From Roseobacter sp. HKCCD6576-2 (GTDB taxonomy: Bacteria; Pseudomonadota; Alphaproteobacteria; Rhodobacterales; Rhodobacteraceae), in contig NZ_WVNW01000002.1 in the NCBI RefSeq assembly GCF_013179285.1, positions 124,001 through 188,000 of the forward strand: DNA of 64,000 bases, read 5' to 3'. The translations under genes and the position numbers were made by a program. The stretch's first letter is position 1; the number at the start of each line of letters is the position of its first letter. Below, in pieces: positions 19,642 to 27,557 of the stretch. The notes beneath the pieces are model-generated. The model searched no databases. It was given only the letters and a program-made list of their open reading frames with translations, and was not told the origin of the DNA.

Positions 19642-20220
19642 ATGACACCCCACCCGTCAGAGGATGTGCTGGCATTTTGGTTGACCGAATGTGAACCGGA
19701 GCATTGGTACAAACAGGACCAAGCCCTCGACGATCAGATCACCGACAGGTTCTTGCAGCTTTGGGAAGCTGGTGAGCGTGGTGAGCTTGCCACCTGGACC
19801 AGCCATCCCCGAAAGGCGCTGGCATTGGTGATCCTGCTTGATCAGTTCCCGCGCAACATGTTCCGCGGCCAGGCCCGGGCCTTCGCCACGGATCGCAAAG
19901 CGCTCTCGGCGGCGTGCTACAGCATCAAAGAAGGCTGGGATATGCGCGCCGATGAGCCAGAGCGGCAGTTCTTCTATATGCCATTTTGCCATTCCGAGGT
20001 CTTGGCCGACCAAGACCACTGCGTACGATTGATGAAAGAACGCATGACCACGGGCAACAACCTGCTCCATGCCCGCGCGCATCGGGAGATCATCCGCACA
20101 TTCGGCCGGTTCCCGTTTCGCAATGACGCTTTGGGCCGCAAAAGCTCGCCCGAAGAACAGCGCTTTATGGAAGAGGGCGGCTATGGCAGGATCGTCACTG
20201 ACCTGGAGGCGGCGGCCTGA
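19642..20220 (+). CDS. DUF924 family protein
   Basis: This 192-residue soluble protein matches the DUF924 family along its length (VLAFWLTECEPEHWYKQD at the start, VILLDQFPRNMFRG in the middle, FYMPFCHSE later). The predicted fold is all-alpha and TPR-like, and the function is unknown. The ribosome site AAGAGGAGA precedes the ATG. It is 45 bp downstream of the MFS gene and followed by a hydrolase gene on the same strand. Confidence 0.88.
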   Translation: MTPHPSEDVLAFWLTECEPEHWYKQDQALDDQITDRFLQLWEAGERGELATWTSHPRKALALVILLDQFPRNMFRGQARAFATDRKALSAACYSIKEGWDMRADEPERQFFYMPFCHSEVLADQDHCVRLMKERMTTGNNLLHARAHREIIRTFGRFPFRNDALGRKSSPEEQRFMEEGGYGRIVTDLEAAA

Positions 20221-20269
20221 TCTAAGATCGCGCGTGCGCCCCATGATCATGAATCATAAGGAGGCGCGG

Positions 20270-21133
20270 ATGCGGATCGGATTGGGGCTGGCCATTGGGC
20301 TGGCGATGACGGGGGTCGGTTTGGCCGAAACTGTGCGGCTGGATGTCTCCGGCGATAGCATGATCGGCAGCTATGAGATGTCGGACGGGGCGGGGCCTGC
20401 CGTGCTTCTGCTGCATGGATTTACCGGCACGCGAGATGAGCTGCCCGTCGAGGGCACCGAAGATTTCGTCTACACCCGATTTGCGCGGGCCTTGGCGGCA
20501 GCGGGCATGCCGAGCCTCCGGATTGATTTCCGTGGCTCTGGCGAAAGCCTGGAAATGCCCTGGGAAGAGACGACCTTCTCCACACAGATCGAAGATGCAG
20601 TGGCCGCCGTCGATTGGATGGCGCGCCATCCCGATCTTGAAGGGCGGCAGATTGCGGTGATTGGTTGGAGCCAGGGCGGCTTGGTTGCGGCGCATTTGGC
20701 GGCGGAACGCCCCGACCTGTCTCGCGTGGTGTTGCTCAATCCCGTGACAGCGCCGGCGGAGACTTACCCGACGCTCTTTGGTGCCGACGTGATGGAAGCT
20801 GGGCTATCGGTCGCGCCCTCGGTGCCCGTGGGCTTCACCTTGCCTTGGGGTGTTGAAATGGAGCTGAATGGCGCGTTCTTTCAGGAAATCCCCGAGAGCG
20901 ATCCGGTTGGCGCGATCTCGGGCTATCCTGGCCCGGTGATGGTGATTGTCGGCTCGAATGACGAGCTGATCACGCCACAGCCCGAGATGGGGCAAACCGT
21001 CTTGGAGGCGCGCGACAATGCGGCCGATGAGCTGGTGTTGATGGAGATGGATCACGTGTTCAACGTCTTCACCGGGGCGGAGACATTAGACCAGGTGATC
21101 GCCACGACAAACGCCTGGCTGGTGTCGGAGTGA
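20270..21133 (+). CDS. Secreted alpha/beta hydrolase
   Basis: The 287-residue protein has a signal peptide (MRIGLGLAIGLAMTGVGLAE) and an alpha/beta hydrolase fold. The oxyanion region is LLLHGFTGTRDE, the nucleophile elbow is GWSQGG, and the late motifs are VGSNDELITP (acid) and MDHVFNVF (His). It therefore should act as a serine esterase or peptidase in the periplasm. The start at 20270 is chosen because of the perfect ribosome site AAGGAGG at 20257-20263 and the signal peptide; an upstream open frame runs through the preceding gene. Confidence 0.88.
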   Translation: MRIGLGLAIGLAMTGVGLAETVRLDVSGDSMIGSYEMSDGAGPAVLLLHGFTGTRDELPVEGTEDFVYTRFARALAAAGMPSLRIDFRGSGESLEMPWEETTFSTQIEDAVAAVDWMARHPDLEGRQIAVIGWSQGGLVAAHLAAERPDLSRVVLLNPVTAPAETYPTLFGADVMEAGLSVAPSVPVGFTLPWGVEMELNGAFFQEIPESDPVGAISGYPGPVMVIVGSNDELITPQPEMGQTVLEARDNAADELVLMEMDHVFNVFTGAETLDQVIATTNAWLVSE

Positions 21134-21223
21134 CCCCGCGACAATGCTGCGCGGCAGAGGTCAATTGCGATGTGTCTAGAGATAGTTTAATGCTGAACAA
21201 AATTTCCGCCAGGAGGATCACCC

Positions 21224-22621
21224 ATGGCTGCCAAGAGTTTTGACGTCGTTGTAATCGGGGCCGGGCCCGGGGGCTATGTGGCCGCCATTCGTGCCAGTCA
21301 GTTGGGCCTGAACGTCGCGATTGTCGAGCGGGAACATATGGGCGGCATCTGTCTCAACTGGGGCTGTATTCCGACCAAGGCGATGCTGCGCTCTTCCGAG
21401 GTATTCCATCTGATGCACCGGGCCAAGGAGTTTGGGCTGAAAGCCGATGGCATCGGCTATGACCTCGACGCGGTGGTGGATCGCTCGCGCAAGGTGGCCA
21501 AGCAGCTCTCGGGCGGCGTGTCGCATCTGATGAAGAAGAACAAAGTGACGGTGGTCATGGGCGCTGCGTCGATCCCCGCGAAGGGCAAGGTGAGCGTCAA
21601 GACCGACAAAGGCACCGAAGAGTTGGCGGCAAAGGCGATCATTCTGGCGACCGGCGCGCGGGCGCGTGAATTGCCGGGGCTTGAGGCCGATGGCAAACTT
21701 GTCTGGACCTATAAGGCCGCGCTGCAACCGCCGCATATGCCGAAGAAACTGCTGGTGATCGGGTCCGGTGCCATCGGCATCGAATTTGCAAGCTTCTACA
21801 ATACTCTGGGTGCCGACACGACTGTGGTCGAAGTTATGGATCGGGTCTTGCCGGTCGAGGATGCCGAGATCAGCGCCTTCGCCAAGAAGAGCTTTGAGAA
21901 GCAGGGGATGAAGATCCTGCAAAAGGCGATGGTGAAGAAACTCGACCGCGCGGCGGATAAAGTCACCGCGCATATCGAAGTCGGCGGCAAGGTCGAAACG
22001 CAAGAGTTCGACACGGTGATTTCCGCAGTCGGCATCGTCGGGAATGTGGAAGGTCTGGGGCTTGAGGCGCTTGGCGTGAAGATCGACCGGACCCATGTGG
22101 TGACAGATGAGTATTGCCGGACCGGGGTCGAGGGGCTCTATGCCATTGGCGACATCGCGGGTGCCCCTTGGTTGGCCCACAAAGCCTCCCATGAAGGCGT
22201 GATGGTCGCCGAGCTGATCGCGGGCAAAAACAAGGTCCATCCGGTGAAACCCGAAAGCATCGCGGGCTGCACCTATTGCCACCCGCAGGTGGCCAGCGTG
22301 GGCTATTCCGAGGCCAAGGCGAAGGAGCTCGGCTATGACGTCAAGGTCGGCCGCTTCCCCTTCATTGGCAACGGCAAAGCAATTGCACTTGGTGAACAAG
22401 AGGGCATGATCAAAACGGTTTTTGACGCCAAGACGGGGGAACTTCTCGGCGCTCATATGATCGGTGCGGAGGTGACCGAACTGATCCAAGGCTATGTAGT
22501 GGGCCGTCAACTAGAGACCACGGAGGAAGACCTGATGGAGGCCGTCTTCCCGCATCCGACCTTGAGCGAGATGATGCATGAAAGCGTGCTCGACGCGTAT
22601 GACCGGGTGATCCATATCTGA
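21224..22621 (+). CDS. lpdA: Dihydrolipoyl dehydrogenase (E3)
   Basis: This 465-residue flavoprotein reoxidises the lipoyl groups of 2-oxo-acid dehydrogenases with NAD. The FAD-binding motif is VIGAGPGGYVAAIRA, the redox disulfide is in GGICLNWGCIPTKAM, the NAD-binding motif is VIGSGAIGIEFASF, and the C-terminal His-Glu base is in VFPHPTLSEMMHE. The AGGAGG ribosome site is clear. No E1 or E2 gene is adjacent, so it may be the shared E3, or a second copy. Only 34 bp separate its stop codon from the first CRISPR repeat. Confidence 0.95.
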   Translation: MAAKSFDVVVIGAGPGGYVAAIRASQLGLNVAIVEREHMGGICLNWGCIPTKAMLRSSEVFHLMHRAKEFGLKADGIGYDLDAVVDRSRKVAKQLSGGVSHLMKKNKVTVVMGAASIPAKGKVSVKTDKGTEELAAKAIILATGARARELPGLEADGKLVWTYKAALQPPHMPKKLLVIGSGAIGIEFASFYNTLGADTTVVEVMDRVLPVEDAEISAFAKKSFEKQGMKILQKAMVKKLDRAADKVTAHIEVGGKVETQEFDTVISAVGIVGNVEGLGLEALGVKIDRTHVVTDEYCRTGVEGLYAIGDIAGAPWLAHKASHEGVMVAELIAGKNKVHPVKPESIAGCTYCHPQVASVGYSEAKAKELGYDVKVGRFPFIGNGKAIALGEQEGMIKTVFDAKTGELLGAHMIGAEVTELIQGYVVGRQLETTEEDLMEAVFPHPTLSEMMHESVLDAYDRVIHI

Positions 22622-22655
22622 TCGTCTGCGCTTAGGATTGACGTGGTTTCGGATC

Positions 22656-23021
22656 GTTGCGGCTGGACCTCGAGTTCTGAATGACTAAACTGTCTGTCGC
22701 CTAGTAAGACAGGGGCCGACAGTTGCGGCTGGACCTCGAATTCTGAATGAGTAAACTGAACAAGTATTACGGGCAGGATGCGGTCGCGTTGCGGCTGGAC
22801 CTCGAATTCTGAATGAGTAAACTCTATTACTTTTGCGGATGGTCCAACGACGAGTTGCGGCTGGACCTCGAATTCTGAATGACTAAACTCAGCGCCCGAA
22901 CCATCCGGTATTGGCTGCGGTTGCGGCTGGACCTCGAATTCTGAATGACTAAACTATGACCAAAGCTGATGCACTGATAGAGCTGGTTGCGGCTGGACCT
23001 CGAATTCTGAATGACTAAACT
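22656..23021. CRISPR. Orphan CRISPR array, six repeats, type II-C-like format
   Basis: Six 36-nt repeats begin GTTGCGGCTGGACC and end GACTAAACT, at 22656-22691, 22722-22757, 22788-22823, 22854-22889, 22920-22955 and 22986-23021. The five spacers are all exactly 30 nt. Repeats 4-6 are identical; repeats 2 and 3 read GAGTAAACT at the end; repeat 1 has CGAGTTC instead of CGAATTC. A 36-nt repeat with 30-nt spacers, starting GTTG and ending in a -10-like TAAACT, is the format of type II-C (Cas9) arrays, including ones in Rhodobacterales; the type is an inference. No cas gene or matching anti-repeat is present in the window, so the array is orphan or trans-served. Confidence 0.95.
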
Positions 23022-23026
23022 GGATC

Positions 23027-23064
23027 ACCGGGGAAGCTCTTGTTTTTGCAAGGGTATTCCCGGT
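23027..23064 (+). other. Strong stem-loop directly after the last CRISPR repeat
   Basis: Arms 23027-23042 (ACCGGGGAAGCTCTTG) and 23049-23064 (CAAGGGTATTCCCGGT) pair over 16 positions with one mismatch and three G-T pairs, around the loop TTTTTG. It starts 6 nt after the last repeat. There is no long T run after it, so it could be a terminator, a processing stop or a structured trailer of the array transcript. Confidence 0.6.
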
Positions 23065-23393
23065 CTTTATGTGTGGTATTCCGGCGCATTTGGCTCAAAA
23101 CATCCCCAGTTTCTCTAGATTTTTGCGGGCGGCCCGACGGCTTGGGTCTGACCGGGAGATCATATCACGAGACCGTGGAGATGCGAAATGACGTATCTGG
23201 CGGCGGCACATCGGAGAACGGCGCCGTAAGGTTGAACCTGATCAGGTCTCAAGCATCGTCCGCTCTTGCCACGCAGTTCCGTGCCGTCTTGAAAGGCGAG
23301 GAAGGAGACAGCGCCGTGGTCGCGGGCGCGCGGGCGGACTGTGGTCAGACTTGCGAGGCGGCCTTCGTCAGATCGCCCCGCATTTGATCGGCG
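23065..23393. other. Intergenic region with no convincing gene
   Basis: This stretch between the array and the vWA gene begins AT-richer than its surroundings (to about 23130), which would suit a CRISPR leader. A near-perfect palindrome centred on ACCTGATCAGGT (23232-23252, outer arms TTGA/TCAA) is the only other structure I see. A 115-codon open frame on the plus strand (23040-23387) has no ribosome site and no recognisable content. Confidence 0.5.
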
Positions 23394-26153
23394 TTACTGC
23401 ACGACGAGCGGGTGTTCGGCGATCACGACCCGATCTTGCCCGAGGAAGTAGCGCAGCACATAGGCGCCGGGCTCGTCAGGCACGTCGATGATCATCGGAT
23501 TGCCGTTCCGGGTGTATACATACTCCTCCCATTGTGCGCCGCCGGTCGCGCCTGCGCGGCCGATGCCGATATAGTCGTTCTGGTAATCAGGCCCGGTCCA
23601 GCCGACCTCGAGCGTGCCTCCCGCCGGGGCCTGGGCCGGGGCGGTCAGCGTGGCCGCCACAGGGCTGACCGAGATCGTGGCGCTGGCCAGCGGATCACGG
23701 TCTTGGCCGAGGAAATAGGTGATCACGTAGTCACCGCCTGTTGGCGGCATGAGCAGGCGCAGCGGGTTGCCATCGCGGGTGTAGGTGTAGTTCTGCCACA
23801 GATCGCCGCCGCTCGCGCCGGATGGACCGATGCCGATATAGTCATTGCCGTAATCTGGCCCGACCCACCCGATCTCGATCATCTCACCGGCAATCGCCGT
23901 GGCGGGCGCGGTCAGTTCGGATTGCAGCGGCGTGACCGTGATCGGCACTTGCGCCATCACTTCGCGATCCTGACCCAGGAAATAGGTGATGACATAGGCG
24001 CCGGGTGTGGTGGGAACCAATAGGTCAAGCGGTGCCCCGTCGCGGGTATAGGTGTAATTTTCCCACTGATCCCCGCCGCGCGCATCGGCCCGGCCAATCC
24101 CGATATAGTCGTTCTGGTAATCCGGGCCGGTCCAGCCGATTTCGATGGTCGACCCGGCGACCGCGCTGTCCGGCGCGGTGATCCCGACCTGCAACTCGGT
24201 GACCGTGATCGGCACCTGGGCCATGATCTCGCGGTCCTGACCGATGAAATAGCTGATCAGATACTCTCCCGGTTCTGGCGGCACCAGCAGGTCCATCGGG
24301 CTGCCATCGCGCGTATAGGTGTAGTTCTGCCAAAGATCGCCGCCCGAGGCGTCAACCGGGCCAATACCGATATAGTCATTGTCGTAGTCGGGCCCGGTCC
24401 AGCCAATCTCAATGCTGGACCCCGCAACCGCTTCCGGCGGTGCGGTGATCGACACCTGCACATCGGTCACCTCAATCGGAACCGAGACCATCTGCGTCCG
24501 ATCCTGGCTGAGGAAATAGCTGATCAGATAGCTGCCCGGCGTCGGCGGCACCAAAAGATCAAGCGGATTGCCATCGCGGGTATAGGTGTAGTTTTCCCAC
24601 AGATTGCCACCGGAGGCATCAGCGCGACCGATCCCGACATAATCTCCTTCATAGTCCGGCCCACTCCACCCAATCTCGATCGTGTCGCCTGCGGTGGCCG
24701 TTTCCGGTGCCGTCAAGGTGATCTCAACTGGCGTCACGGTGAGTGGGGCAACCGCGATACGCTCGCGCCCATCGCCGAGGAAATAGCCGATCAGATAGTC
24801 GCCCGGCTCTGGCGGCACCAGAAGGCCAAGCAGGCTGCCGTCTTCGGTATAGGTGTAGTTTCGCCAGGTATTGCCACCCGTCTCGCTGGCCAGGCCGATG
24901 CCGATATAGTCGCCATCCATGTCCGGGCCGGTCCAGCCGACCTCAATGGTTGATCCGGCCACGGCGGTCTCCGGTGCGATGAGACTGGCGATGAGCGGCG
25001 GCTCTTCAAAAACCACGGTGACGGTTCGCGCTGCATCGACGACGACGAACTGAACCTCTTCGCTGACCTCCTGCACCGTCCAATAGGCGTTGGCGGTGTA
25101 GGAGCCGCCTTCCAGGTCAAAGACCAGCTCATTGCCCTCTTCGGTCTCCGCGACGTTCTCCGGCAATGGGCGGATATCCCAGAGCACCGGGTCGGTGATG
25201 ATCGGACCTGCCTCGCCACCGATCCGGGCAGTGAACGTGACCTCGAAACTCGGCGGCGGGATGAAGGGCAGGGCGACCGTCACGGTCTGCTCTACCCCTT
25301 CTTCGACCGTGAAGCTTGTGCCATGTTCGGTGCCTTGCGCCATGCGCAACACCTGCGCGCGATAGGTGCCCGGCAGAAGCGCCAGCGTCAGGCCCGGGGC
25401 TTGTGTCGCGCCCTGGACCGGGTTGCCATCGGCGTCAAAGATCGACCATTCCAGCGGAGAGACAGGCGCCGACATGTCCGGCTCAACAACCGCGCGCAAG
25501 GTCACCGGGGTGGTCATCGGGGCAGGGGCCACGGCGACCTGTTCCAACGCCTCGGCCAGCTCTTCGGCATTGTCCGCAGTCAAGAACTGGCCGCCGGTAT
25601 TGTCGGCAATGCACTGCATCTGCGCCCGCGCCTCTGGGTCTTCCACGTCAAAGCCGATCACATGGGCGGTGAACCCCACACCGGCGGCCTCAAGCTCGGC
25701 GGCAATGGCGCAGGGGTCCGCCTCGCAGGTCTCGATCCCATCGGAAACCAAGATCACGGTCGCGGCGTTTTCGGTGTGGCGGAGGGCGCGGGCGGCCTCA
25801 ACGACCGAGGCGGTCATCGGCGTCCGGCCGCGCGGGTTGATCGCGTTGACCGCGGTCGCAATCGCGTCGCGGGTGTCGAGCCCGGGTTCGATCAATGTCT
25901 CGATATCGGCACAATCGCCGCGGGTTCGATGGCCATAGACGGTCAGGCCCAAAGCCTGCGAGCTGGGCAGGTCTTGCAGCATCTCGCCAATCACTTCGCG
26001 GGCGATGACGATCTTATTCACCCCGTCGATTTGCCCCCACATGGAGCCAGAGGCATCCAGCACCAGGATCGCGGCTGGCGTTTCATCGACTTGGGCTTGG
26101 GCGGGCACAACCGCCCAGATTGACAGGAAAATACTCGCGAGAAACCGGCGCAT
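23394..26153 (-). CDS. Secreted vWA-domain protein with six tandem C-terminal modules
   Basis: This 919-residue protein has a signal peptide (residues 1-20, ending AQAQ), then a von Willebrand A domain (about 27-215) with an intact metal site DASGSM. A middle region of beta-rich sequence (about 220-380) is followed by six modules of about 89 residues from residue 385 to the end. Each module runs from TAPxxAxAG through IEIGWTGPDY, NDYIGIG, NYTYTRDG, LLVPxxPG and YFLGQDR to PITVT. The start at 26153 follows GAGGG at good distance. The family is probably surface or periplasmic and binds a partner through the modules; the partner is not known. Confidence 0.85.
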   Translation of the reverse strand: MRRFLASIFLSIWAVVPAQAQVDETPAAILVLDASGSMWGQIDGVNKIVIAREVIGEMLQDLPSSQALGLTVYGHRTRGDCADIETLIEPGLDTRDAIATAVNAINPRGRTPMTASVVEAARALRHTENAATVILVSDGIETCEADPCAIAAELEAAGVGFTAHVIGFDVEDPEARAQMQCIADNTGGQFLTADNAEELAEALEQVAVAPAPMTTPVTLRAVVEPDMSAPVSPLEWSIFDADGNPVQGATQAPGLTLALLPGTYRAQVLRMAQGTEHGTSFTVEEGVEQTVTVALPFIPPPSFEVTFTARIGGEAGPIITDPVLWDIRPLPENVAETEEGNELVFDLEGGSYTANAYWTVQEVSEEVQFVVVDAARTVTVVFEEPPLIASLIAPETAVAGSTIEVGWTGPDMDGDYIGIGLASETGGNTWRNYTYTEDGSLLGLLVPPEPGDYLIGYFLGDGRERIAVAPLTVTPVEITLTAPETATAGDTIEIGWSGPDYEGDYVGIGRADASGGNLWENYTYTRDGNPLDLLVPPTPGSYLISYFLSQDRTQMVSVPIEVTDVQVSITAPPEAVAGSSIEIGWTGPDYDNDYIGIGPVDASGGDLWQNYTYTRDGSPMDLLVPPEPGEYLISYFIGQDREIMAQVPITVTELQVGITAPDSAVAGSTIEIGWTGPDYQNDYIGIGRADARGGDQWENYTYTRDGAPLDLLVPTTPGAYVITYFLGQDREVMAQVPITVTPLQSELTAPATAIAGEMIEIGWVGPDYGNDYIGIGPSGASGGDLWQNYTYTRDGNPLRLLMPPTGGDYVITYFLGQDRDPLASATISVSPVAATLTAPAQAPAGGTLEVGWTGPDYQNDYIGIGRAGATGGAQWEEYVYTRNGNPMIIDVPDEPGAYVLRYFLGQDRVVIAEHPLVVQ

Positions 26154-26298
26154 GGTCCAACCCTCTTCATATGTAAAATTTTGTGTCCCGCGCAATCACG
26201 GGATAAAATATGGGTCAGATGCTACGCCCGACGGGGTCATTTGTGAAGCATTCGTTGATCTGGTTGACCCTCCAGTTGCGCGCTGTCATGCCGGGCGT

Positions 26299-27459
26299 AT
26301 GAAGCTCCAACAGACAACAGATTGGGCGCAGGTGATCCTGCTTTGGGTGATCGGCCTCTTTGCTGCGGCGCAGTTCGGCAAAGTATCCTTGGCCTTTGAC
26401 GCGTTGAGCCAGGTCTATGATCGGCCCGAGGCGGTTTTGGCGTTGGTTGTGTCATCGGTCGGCGTCGCGGGCATATTTTTAGGTGCCATCGCCGGGATGG
26501 GTGCGGGGCGGTTCGGACCCCGGCCGGTCTTGCTGAGCGCGCTTATCGCGGGCGGCGGGCTGTCGATCCTGCAAGGGCTCTTGCCTGCCTTCCCGCTTTT
26601 GCTGGCGTTGCGCGTGTTGGAGGGCGTTGCGCATCTCTCGATTGTGGTGGCCGCGCCGGTTTTGATGGTCCGGATCAGCACGCCGCGGGATCAGCCGATG
26701 GTGATGGCGCTTTGGGCCAGCTTCTTTGGTGTGTCTTTCGCGCTCACGGCCCTGATCCTGCCCGGGTTGATAGAGTTCGGCGGGCTTGGCGGCGTCTGGA
26801 TGCTGCATGGGTTGGGGTTCTGGTGCCTGGCGGCTTTGGTCTGGCGTATGGTGGACCGTATCGGCCCATCGCCCGCGCCCTGGCCGGGCTTCATCGCGGC
26901 GCATCGGGCGATCTATAGCGATCCGCGCCGGCTGGCCCCTGCGCTCGGCTTCTTTTGGCACACATTGATTTTCGTGGCACTGCTGACATTTCTCGCGCCC
27001 TTTGTGGCGGGGGCGCTGCCGGAATCCGTCGTGGCCAGCGTGCTGCCACTCGCGGCGCTCGGAGGCACCTTCCTGGCCGGGTGGCTTGCGCGGCGGTTTC
27101 CGCCGATCGAGGTTTTGCGCCTGTCTTACATCACGACCATTACGACCATGATCCTCTTGGCCCTCGTGCCCGATCTCGCACGTCCCTGGGTGGCCTTTCT
27201 GGCCTTTGTCAGTATCGGAGTTGCGCCGGGCGCAGGCTTTGCAGCGATCCCCGCCTTGAACACGGAACCGGTGGCCCAAGCCGAAGCCAATGGCGCCTTG
27301 GCGCAGCTTGGCAATGTCGGCACCTCAACCGGCAGCCCGATCTTTGCGCTTGCCATGGGCGCGGCCGGCCTCAACGGATTGGTGGCCGCCGCAGTGATCC
27401 TCACGGCGATTGGGTTCGTCTCGATGCTGTGGATAAGCTGGCGGGTTGCCCATAGCTGA
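26299..27459 (+). CDS. MFS transporter, CynX/NimT-like
   Basis: A 386-residue protein with about 12 transmembrane segments in two halves of six. The first half carries GMGAGRFGPRPVLL after TM2 (motif A-like) and RVLEGVAHLSIVVAAPVLM after TM4. The overall pattern is closest to the CynX/NimT group, whose known members move cyanate or nitroimidazole, but the substrate here is unknown. I start at the ATG at 26299, because the open frame upstream (to 26005) runs antisense through the vWA signal peptide. Confidence 0.82.
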   Translation: MKLQQTTDWAQVILLWVIGLFAAAQFGKVSLAFDALSQVYDRPEAVLALVVSSVGVAGIFLGAIAGMGAGRFGPRPVLLSALIAGGGLSILQGLLPAFPLLLALRVLEGVAHLSIVVAAPVLMVRISTPRDQPMVMALWASFFGVSFALTALILPGLIEFGGLGGVWMLHGLGFWCLAALVWRMVDRIGPSPAPWPGFIAAHRAIYSDPRRLAPALGFFWHTLIFVALLTFLAPFVAGALPESVVASVLPLAALGGTFLAGWLARRFPPIEVLRLSYITTITTMILLALVPDLARPWVAFLAFVSIGVAPGAGFAAIPALNTEPVAQAEANGALAQLGNVGTSTGSPIFALAMGAAGLNGLVAAAVILTAIGFVSMLWISWRVAHS

Positions 27460-27475
27460 CTCTCTCTGTCAGCAT

Positions 27476-27490
27476 GTTCCCGCTTCGTTC
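27476..27490 (+). promoter_or_regulatory. LexA (SOS) box upstream of uvrA
   Basis: The sequence GTTCCCGCTTCGTTC matches the alphaproteobacterial LexA operator GTTC-N7-GTTC exactly and lies 68 bp before the uvrA ATG. This predicts damage-induced expression of uvrA. Confidence 0.8.
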
Positions 27491-27557
27491 GCATTTTTTC
27501 GTTGGAGACTCAGCCGAGCTCCCCTATGTGTGAACCGACGGTTAATCGGGGGCCTTT

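Noticed and set aside
22842-22849. GGTCCAAC inside spacer 3 as a tracrRNA anti-repeat
   Set aside because: Only part of the expected GGTCCAGCCGCAAC is present and it lies within a spacer; no second half or terminator follows.
23040-23387. 115-codon open frame after the CRISPR array
   Set aside because: No ribosome site, starts inside the post-array hairpin, no recognisable protein character; long chance frames are common in GC-rich DNA.
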